A program made the position numbers and the translations under genes. Positions 7,001-11,583 of a stretch of DNA of 11,583 nt are shown here, piece after piece. Where the stretch lies: contig CAZSRL010000025.1 in the NCBI GenBank assembly GCA_964609615.1, positions 1 through 11,583 of the forward strand, in the 5' to 3' direction. The stretch comes from CAZSRL01 sp964609615 (GTDB taxonomy: Bacteria; Bacillota_I; Bacilli_A; RF39; UBA660). The stretch's first letter is position 1, and every line of letters begins with the position of its first letter. The notes beneath the pieces are model-generated. The model made no database searches and was not told where the DNA came from. It worked only from the letters and a program-made list of their open reading frames with translations.

Positions 7001-7981
7001 TTACATCATTCCTTTAAATAATCCATATACATATTTTTCAATATCAAATTCCATTAAATCCTCTGCTTTTTCTCCAAAGCCTACAAACTTCACTGGAATA
7101 TTAACTTTTTCTTTAATAGCAAGTACAATCCCACCTTTAGCAGTTCCATCTAATTTAGTAAGTATTATTCCAGTTATTGGAGTAATTTCTTTAAATGATT
7201 GAGCTTGTGAAATTCCATTTTGCCCAGTTGTAGCATCTATAACAAGTAATACTTCATGTGGAGAACCTGGGATTACTCTATCCATTATTTTATTTATTTT
7301 TTCTAACTCCTGCATTAGATTTACTTTATTTTGAAGTCTACCAGCTGTATCAACAAGTACTACATCAACATTCTCTTTTTTTGCTATCTCTAGTCCGTCA
7401 TAAACAACACTAGCGGGATCCTTAACATCTTTTCCATAAAATAAAGAAGATGTTTTCATAGCCCATTCTTTTAATTGATTAACAGCGCCAGCTCTAAAAG
7501 TATCTCCTGCGATCATCATAACTTTTTTATTATCTAATTTTAATTTTTGAGCAATTTTAGCAATACTAGTTGTTTTACCAACACCATTTACTCCAACAAA
7601 CAACATAACTGTTGGTCCATTATTATTTGTTTTTAACTTACTACTTATTACTTCATCATTAACATAAATTAAAAACAATTCATCTACTATTACTTCTTTT
7701 AAATATTCAAAATTAGTTATATTTTCTTTTTTTACTCTATATTTTAATCTATCCATAAAATCCATAACTGTATTAATACCAACATCTGCCATTATTAAAA
7801 TATTTTCTAATTCTTCATAAAATTCTTCATTAATTTTAGTATGTTTAATTCCTAAAACATTTATTTTTTCAACAAAATTATCTCTTGTTTTTTCAAGTCC
7901 TTTTTCATATGTTTTTATTTCATTATTTGTTTGTTCATTTTTAGTTTTAAATAACTTTTTAACTTTATTAAACAATCCCAT
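7001..7981 (-). CDS. ftsY: Signal recognition particle receptor FtsY
   Basis: A 326-residue SRP receptor GTPase, which docks Ffh-ribosome complexes at the membrane and pairs its GTPase with that of Ffh. The N-terminal end is a short basic amphipathic stretch (MGLFNKVKKLFKTK) suited to membrane contact. The long acidic A domain of the E. coli protein is absent, as is normal in Bacillota. The N helical domain (about 25-115) is followed by the G domain with GVNGVGKT (130-137), GDTFRAGA (159-166), DTAGR (211-215), TKLDG (275-279) and the closing loop GFGEK (301-305). The ribosome binding site AAAGGG lies about 10 nt before the ATG, shortly after the stop of the leucine-rich-repeat gene. It is second in the operon, before ylxM and ffh. 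Confidence 0.98.
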   Translation of the reverse strand: MGLFNKVKKLFKTKNEQTNNEIKTYEKGLEKTRDNFVEKINVLGIKHTKINEEFYEELENILIMADVGINTVMDFMDRLKYRVKKENITNFEYLKEVIVDELFLIYVNDEVISSKLKTNNNGPTVMLFVGVNGVGKTTSIAKIAQKLKLDNKKVMMIAGDTFRAGAVNQLKEWAMKTSSLFYGKDVKDPASVVYDGLEIAKKENVDVVLVDTAGRLQNKVNLMQELEKINKIMDRVIPGSPHEVLLVIDATTGQNGISQAQSFKEITPITGIILTKLDGTAKGGIVLAIKEKVNIPVKFVGFGEKAEDLMEFDIEKYVYGLFKGMM

Positions 7982-7999
7982 AAGTATGTTTCCCTTTCT

Positions 8000-8608
8000 T
8001 TAGCAACTTTTAACTTTTAAATATTTATCTATTTTTTTAACTTCAATTAATTTAAATTTAGTTGTAACATTTAAAGCTTCTTCATTTTTTTTGTAAAAAG
8101 AACATGCATAACTTCCTTTAACACATATATATTCAACTGTATTAGTTCTATTCTCTTCAACATTAAACATTGATACTTTTAATGGAGCTTTAATTGTACT
8201 AGGTAAAACAATTCTTTTTAGTTTATATGTATCACTAAAAGCATGATTTCCAATCTTTTTAACTCCTTCTTCCATTATAACAGTTTCAATATTACCGTAC
8301 ATAAAAGCAGCTTCTCCTATTGTTTTAACATTACCAGGTATTTGAACAAATTTTAATCTTGGAGCATATCCTAAATCTGATGCAAAAGAATTTTCACCTA
8401 TCTTATCAATATATACTGGTATTTTTAATGATTCATTTTTACCAAAATATTTTATGATTTCCTTGTTCTTATATTTAATACCATAATTACTACATGGACT
8501 TGAAGATATTTTATTAAAAATAAGAATAGATCCTATAACAATTACAGCAATAACAATAAAATAAATTATTGTTTGACTTATTTCACTTTTAGTTTTTTTT
8601 CTTTTCAT
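8000..8608 (-). CDS. Membrane-anchored BspA-type leucine-rich-repeat protein
   Basis: A 202-residue protein. A basic N-terminus (MKRKKTKSE) is followed by a transmembrane signal-anchor (about 11-32), putting the rest outside the cell. The middle holds two to three LRR_5/BspA-type repeats (about 62-140), shown by IDKIGENSFA, VKTIGEAAFM and VKKIGNHAFS, each preceded by a LKFVQIPGN-like strand. These repeats form a protein-binding solenoid in surface proteins. There are four cysteines, all outside: Cys39 just after the anchor, 162, 169, and Cys202 as the last residue. AGGAAG lies about 9 nt before the ATG. It is the first gene of the operon with ftsY, ylxM and ffh, with only 18 bp to ftsY. In Bacillus subtilis, smc precedes ftsY. 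A role in targeting or insertion is unproven; sharing a promoter may be coincidental. Confidence 0.92.
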   Translation of the reverse strand: MKRKKTKSEISQTIIYFIVIAVIVIGSILIFNKISSSPCSNYGIKYKNKEIIKYFGKNESLKIPVYIDKIGENSFASDLGYAPRLKFVQIPGNVKTIGEAAFMYGNIETVIMEEGVKKIGNHAFSDTYKLKRIVLPSTIKAPLKVSMFNVEENRTNTVEYICVKGSYACSFYKKNEEALNVTTKFKLIEVKKIDKYLKVKSC

Positions 8609-8624
8609 TTTTTACCACTTCCTA

Positions 8625-8640
8625 ATGATAATTTTATCAT
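8625..8640. repeat. Inverted repeat over the -10 of the SRP operon promoter
   Basis: ATGATAA (8625-8631) and TTATCAT (8634-8640) are perfect 7-bp arms with a 2-bp spacer. They cover the extended -10 and start region of the minus-strand promoter. It is a possible operator, though chance is realistic in AT-rich DNA. Confidence 0.35.
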
Positions 8641-8659
8641 GATTATAAATCTTCTTCAA
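8631..8659 (-). promoter_or_regulatory. Promoter of the LRR-ftsY-ylxM-ffh operon
   Basis: On the minus strand TTGAAG (8659-8654) is separated by 17 bp from TAAAAT (8636-8631), which is extended by TGA (8639-8637). The leader would be about 15-20 nt. A second TATAAT (8647-8642) upstream lacks a good -35 and is less likely. Confidence 0.65.
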
Positions 8660-8660
8660 G

Positions 8661-8689
8661 TTGACATTGATTATTTTATAATGTATAAT
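8661..8689 (+). promoter_or_regulatory. Consensus sigma-A promoter of rnjA
   Basis: TTGACA (8661-8666), exactly 17 bp, then TATAAT (8684-8689): a perfect match to the housekeeping promoter consensus. Transcription would start near 8696, giving a leader of about 43 nt. It diverges from the SRP operon promoter, whose -35 ends one base away (8659). Confidence 0.9.
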
Positions 8690-8738
8690 TGTTAAAGTTT
8701 AAAAGAACTTTTATTTTTTTATTTAGAAAGGGGAAAAA

Positions 8739-10439
8739 ATGAAAACAAAAAACGATATAAACGATACCAAAGTCTTTGCTTTGGGTGGTTTAGGTGAAGT
8801 AGGAAAAAATATGTATGTATTCATGCATAATGATGAAATTATAATAATAGATGCTGGAGTTATGTTCCCAGAGGATGCTCTTTTAGGAATAGATTATGTT
8901 CTAGCGGATTATACTTTCTTAAAGCAAAATGAAAAAAAGATTAAATGTCTTATAATAACACATGGACATGAAGATCATATAGGAGGAATTAGTTTTTTAT
9001 TAAATGAAGTTAATATTCCTAAAATATTTGCTCCTAAAGTTGCTCTAGAATTAATAAAGAAAAAACTTATAGACAAGCAAGTAACATATAAAAACTTAGT
9101 AGAATATGATGAAAGTAAAGTAATTAAAACAAAATATTTTAATATAGACTTTTTTATTACTACTCACTCTATTCCAGATTCATATGGAGTAATTCTTCAT
9201 AGTCCTAATGGAATAATTGTATCAACTGGAGACTTTAAATTTGATATGACACCAATAGGGCCTATGGCTAATTTACAAAAAATAGCTAAATTAGGAGATG
9301 AAGGAGTTAAATTATTACTTAGTGATAGTACTAATGCTTTAACTCCAGGTTTTTCAAAAAGTGAATCTATAGTAGATGAAGCCATGGGAGAAATATTTGC
9401 TGTTAGCACAGGAAGAATTATTGTAGCTACATTTGCAAGTAATATTTATAGACTTACTCATATTATTGAAACAAGTAAAAAAAATAATAGAAAAATTGCT
9501 ATATTTGGTAGAAGTATGAAAAATAATATTGATATTGCTGTTGAATGTGGCTATATTAAAGAAAAAGATATATTTATTTCAGGTGAAGAAGCTAATAAAT
9601 TACCTTCTAAAGATGTATGCTTACTATGTACTGGTTCACAAGGTGAACCACTAGCTGCTTTATCTCGTATCGCAAATGGAACAGATAGAAATATTACTCT
9701 TATGCCAGATGATTCAATTATATTCTCTTCATCACCTATTCCAGGTAATGCTCTTAGTGTAAATAGAATTATTAACAAAATATATTTAAAAGGCGCTACT
9801 GTATACACAAACACAGAACTATCTGATATTCATACAAGCGGTCATGCTAAATCAGAAGATTTAAAATTATTATTTAGATTAATAAAACCACAATATTTTA
9901 TGCCTATGCATGGTGAATATAGAATGTTAAAAGCAAACGCAGATTTAGCTAGTTCATGCGGAGTTAAAAAAGAAAATTGCTTTATATTAAAAAATGGAGA
10001 TATGTTAAGTATAACTAAAAATGGTGTTAAAAAATCAGGTACATTCCCAGTTAGTGATATATATGTTGATGGTAATAGAATTGGTGATATTGGTAATATA
10101 ATAATTAAAGATAGAAAAATGATGTCAACAGATGGAGTTTTAGTTGTTATATTAAATATTAATCCAGTTACTAAAAAACAATTAATAAATCCAAATATTA
10201 CTACTAGAGGATTTGTTATTGTAAATGAAAATACTCAATTAATAAAAAATATTCAAAGTAAAGTTAAAACATTAACTGATACTTTCTTAGAAAATAATAG
10301 TTATTTAAATTATACTGATTTAAAAAATTATATAATACTAGAAATTAATTCATACATAACTGAACTTACTGGAAGAAGACCAATAATACTTCCTATGATA
10401 TTAGAAGTTAATAATAATAAAAAAACTGCTACAAAATAG
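8739..10439 (+). CDS. rnjA: Ribonuclease J, RNase J1-type
   Basis: A 566-residue metallo-beta-lactamase/beta-CASP ribonuclease with 5'-3' exonuclease and endonuclease activity, central to mRNA decay and rRNA maturation in Bacillota. The zinc site is complete: HGHEDH (75-80), His143, Asp165 in STGDFKFD, and His391 in MPMHGEYR. The beta-CASP motif HTSGHA (365-370) is present. These positions are one residue off those of Bacillus subtilis RNase J1, and the length matches, including a C-terminal domain (about 455-566). AAAGGGG (8727-8733) is 5 nt before the ATG. It is the only plus-strand gene in the window, has a consensus promoter, and its TAG stop lies inside the terminator stem. With a single J-type gene visible I cannot tell whether a J2 paralogue exists elsewhere. 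Confidence 0.98.
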   Translation: MKTKNDINDTKVFALGGLGEVGKNMYVFMHNDEIIIIDAGVMFPEDALLGIDYVLADYTFLKQNEKKIKCLIITHGHEDHIGGISFLLNEVNIPKIFAPKVALELIKKKLIDKQVTYKNLVEYDESKVIKTKYFNIDFFITTHSIPDSYGVILHSPNGIIVSTGDFKFDMTPIGPMANLQKIAKLGDEGVKLLLSDSTNALTPGFSKSESIVDEAMGEIFAVSTGRIIVATFASNIYRLTHIIETSKKNNRKIAIFGRSMKNNIDIAVECGYIKEKDIFISGEEANKLPSKDVCLLCTGSQGEPLAALSRIANGTDRNITLMPDDSIIFSSSPIPGNALSVNRIINKIYLKGATVYTNTELSDIHTSGHAKSEDLKLLFRLIKPQYFMPMHGEYRMLKANADLASSCGVKKENCFILKNGDMLSITKNGVKKSGTFPVSDIYVDGNRIGDIGNIIIKDRKMMSTDGVLVVILNINPVTKKQLINPNITTRGFVIVNENTQLIKNIQSKVKTLTDTFLENNSYLNYTDLKNYIILEINSYITELTGRRPIILPMILEVNNNKKTATK

Positions 10440-10450
10440 CAGTTTTTTTT
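10419..10450. terminator. Bidirectional intrinsic terminator between rnjA and the convergent gene
   Basis: AAAAACTGCT (10421-10430) pairs with AGCAGTTTTT (10438-10447) in a 10-bp stem, or 11 bp with one more A-T. Eight T residues follow on the plus strand (10443-10450). On the minus strand seven T residues follow (10425-10419), so it can end both transcripts. The rnjA stop TAG (10437-10439) lies within it. Confidence 0.9.
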
Positions 10451-10793
10451 AAAATAATTGTTTCTTTCTTTTTTTTGTGTAATTATTTTCTAATTTTATA
10501 TTATCCCAATAAGCAGAATAATCTTCTGTGTTTTCTTCAATTAGAGGTTCTTCTCCAATTTTTAAAATAATAATATTTTTTAATAAATTTTTAGTAAATA
10601 AATCACCATTAGATATCCTTAATGTTAATTCATTTATTATTTTATTATATCTTAATTTCATTGAAACATCATCATATGTACCCATTAAAAAATATGATGC
10701 TTTTGTTTCTTTAAAATTTATATTTGCTTCATCTACAATGCTACTTAATTCTTCCTCAATCGTTTCTTTTATTTCTAATAGTTTTCTTTTCAT
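10449..10793 (-). CDS. Small hypothetical protein between rnjA and rny
   Basis: A 114-residue protein of unrecognised family. It has no signal peptide or membrane segment, so it is probably cytoplasmic. The N-terminal part is a charged helix (MKRKLLEIKETIEEELSSIV), the middle is mixed (SYFLMGTYDDVSMKLRYN), and the end is acidic and then strongly basic (TKKRKKQLF). It has one Trp (TGG codon). A GAGGCG ribosome binding site about 8 nt before the ATG supports it as a real gene. It is convergent with rnjA, shares its terminator, and is separated from rny by a terminator, so it is probably transcribed alone. The basic tail could contact RNA, but nothing shows this. Confidence 0.8.
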   Translation of the reverse strand: MKRKLLEIKETIEEELSSIVDEANINFKETKASYFLMGTYDDVSMKLRYNKIINELTLRISNGDLFTKNLLKNIIILKIGEEPLIEENTEDYSAYWDNIKLENNYTKKRKKQLF

Positions 10794-10832
10794 TCTATCG
10801 CCTCACATATCTAATAAAATTAACTACGAGAA

Positions 10833-10838
10833 ATTATA
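10833..10838 (-). promoter_or_regulatory. Possible -10 for the small hypothetical gene
   Basis: TATAAT on the minus strand (10838-10833) lies about 40 bp before the start codon. No convincing -35 is at 17 bp (ACAAGT); a TTTACA sits 20 bp away. It is needed because the rny terminator lies just upstream. Confidence 0.4.
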
Positions 10839-10865
10839 CTAACATAAAATATAATACTTGTAAAT

Positions 10866-10888
10866 AAAAAACAGACAAATGTCTGTTT
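10866..10888 (-). terminator. Intrinsic terminator of rny
   Basis: AAACAGAC (10869-10876) pairs with GTCTGTTT (10881-10888) in a perfect 8-bp stem with a 4-nt loop. On the minus strand six T residues follow (10871-10866). The rny stop codon (10889-10887) overlaps the base of the stem. Confidence 0.88.
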
Positions 10889-11583
10889 ATTTAGCAGTTT
10901 CTTCTGCTCTTGTTTCTCTTATTACAACAACTTTAATTGTTCCTGGATATTGAAGTTCTTCTTCAATATTTTCTTTTATTTCTCTTGCCATTTTATAGCT
11001 TGTTGTATCATCAATCTTATCAGGTTTAACAATTACTCTTAATTCTCTTCCAGCTTGCATTGCGAATGTTTTTTCAACACCTTCTATTTTATTACCAATA
11101 GCTTCTAAGTCTTGAAGTCTTTTAATATAATTTTCTAATGAATCATTTCTTGCTCCTGGTCTAGCAGCAGAAAGTGTATCTGTTATTTGAATTAATTCTG
11201 AAATAACACTTGTTTTTTCTTTGTCACCATGATGAGATTCAATCGCATTTATTACAGTTTTATCTTCATGATATTTCTTTGCAATAGATGCTCCTATTTC
11301 AACATGTGATCCTTCCATTTCAAAGTCAATTGCTTTTCCTATATCATGTAATATACCTGCTCTTTTAGCAAGTCCTACATTTTCTCCAATTTCACCAGCT
11401 ATAGTTCCAGCAAGTGATGCAACTTCCTTTGAATGTTGTAATGCATTTTGTCCATAACTAGTTCTAAAATATAGTTTACCAATTAGTTCTACTAAATTTG
11501 AATCAACTCTTGTTATACCTAATTCAAATAAAGCTTCTTCTCCTTTTTCACGAATTATAGTTTTATAATCTTCACATGTTTTA
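10887..11583 (-). CDS. rny: Ribonuclease Y, C-terminal 231 residues (partial)
   Basis: The frame is open from the right edge to TAA at 10889-10887, so only the 3' part of the gene is inside; a Met at 11318 is internal, not the start. RNase Y is the membrane-tethered endonuclease that starts decay of many mRNAs in Bacillota. The visible part begins KTCEDYKTIIREKGEEALFE and contains the HD phosphohydrolase domain with the metal-binding motif HDIGK (11348-11334). Then come EGSHVEIGA and a second His pair in SHHGD, and the typical end IRETRAEETAK. The N-terminal membrane helix, coiled coil and KH domain lie outside the window. Residues around the HD motif closely match the family, so the enzyme appears intact. 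A terminator overlaps the stop codon. Confidence 0.97.
   Translation of the reverse strand, partial: KTCEDYKTIIREKGEEALFELGITRVDSNLVELIGKLYFRTSYGQNALQHSKEVASLAGTIAGEIGENVGLAKRAGILHDIGKAIDFEMEGSHVEIGASIAKKYHEDKTVINAIESHHGDKEKTSVISELIQITDTLSAARPGARNDSLENYIKRLQDLEAIGNKIEGVEKTFAMQAGRELRVIVKPDKIDDTTSYKMAREIKENIEEELQYPGTIKVVVIRETRAEETAK

Noticed and set aside
9197..9814. Minus-strand open frames inside rnjA
   Set aside because: They are antisense to conserved RNase J motifs and have no start signals.
10528..10842. Plus-strand open frame of 104 residues opposite the small hypothetical gene
   Set aside because: The minus-strand gene has a proper ribosome binding site and shares a terminator; the plus frame begins inside it without start signals.
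10887..11318. RNase Y fragment treated as a 143-residue gene starting at 11318
   Set aside because: The same frame continues open to the right edge with strongly RNase Y-like sequence including HDIGK, so this Met is internal.
1..11583. CRISPR arrays, insertion sequences, tRNA or rRNA genes
   Set aside because: No regularly spaced repeats, transposase-like proteins, terminal inverted repeats or tRNA/rRNA signature sequences were found on reading both strands.

Overview
The window is a compact, very AT-rich bacterial chromosome segment. It has strong purine-rich ribosome binding sites, A/T-ending codons, AGA as the usual arginine codon, almost exclusively TAA stops, and the gene order ftsY-ylxM-ffh. 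Together with RNase J and RNase Y, this points to Bacillota. The extreme AT bias and small surface genes would suit an uncultured host-associated Bacilli or Mollicutes-related lineage, but the exact taxon is inference. All five Trp codons I checked are TGG, so the standard bacterial code (UGA not read as Trp) fits. No CRISPR array, tRNA, rRNA, insertion sequence or SRP RNA was seen.

Layout, left to right. (1) Positions 1-853, minus strand: two adjacent genes for helical, coiled-coil proteins that resemble the small-partner-plus-effector genes of Gram-positive type VII (ESX/Yuk) secretion loci. The second gene runs off the left edge. (2) 959-3544, minus: a complete P2-type cation-transporting ATPase, most like Ca2+ pumps but with an Asp-containing M6 motif recalling Na,K-ATPase. 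(3) 3655-5297, minus: an unrecognised two-gene surface operon. It encodes a secreted 393-residue protein with three close cysteine pairs, then a 153-residue membrane-anchored protein whose start overlaps the preceding stop. Its promoter spacer carries a perfect 20-bp palindrome and it ends in a clean terminator. (4) 5371-8659, minus: the co-translational targeting operon. A membrane-anchored leucine-rich-repeat protein is followed by ftsY, ylxM and ffh, ending in a terminator that begins inside the last ffh codons. (5) 8661-10450, plus: rnjA (RNase J) with a consensus promoter and a bidirectional terminator. (6) 10449-11583, minus: an unrecognised 114-residue gene and the 3' part of rny (RNase Y), which continues past the right edge.

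Functional themes. FtsY, Ffh and probably YlxM form the signal recognition particle pathway that inserts membrane proteins such as the ATPase and the surface proteins. RNase J and RNase Y are the main 5'-3' exonuclease and the membrane endonuclease of mRNA decay in Bacillota. The SRP operon and rnjA are transcribed divergently from promoters whose -35 elements lie one base apart. The least explained parts are the type VII-like pair at the left edge, the Cys-rich surface operon, and the leucine-rich-repeat gene leading the SRP operon.
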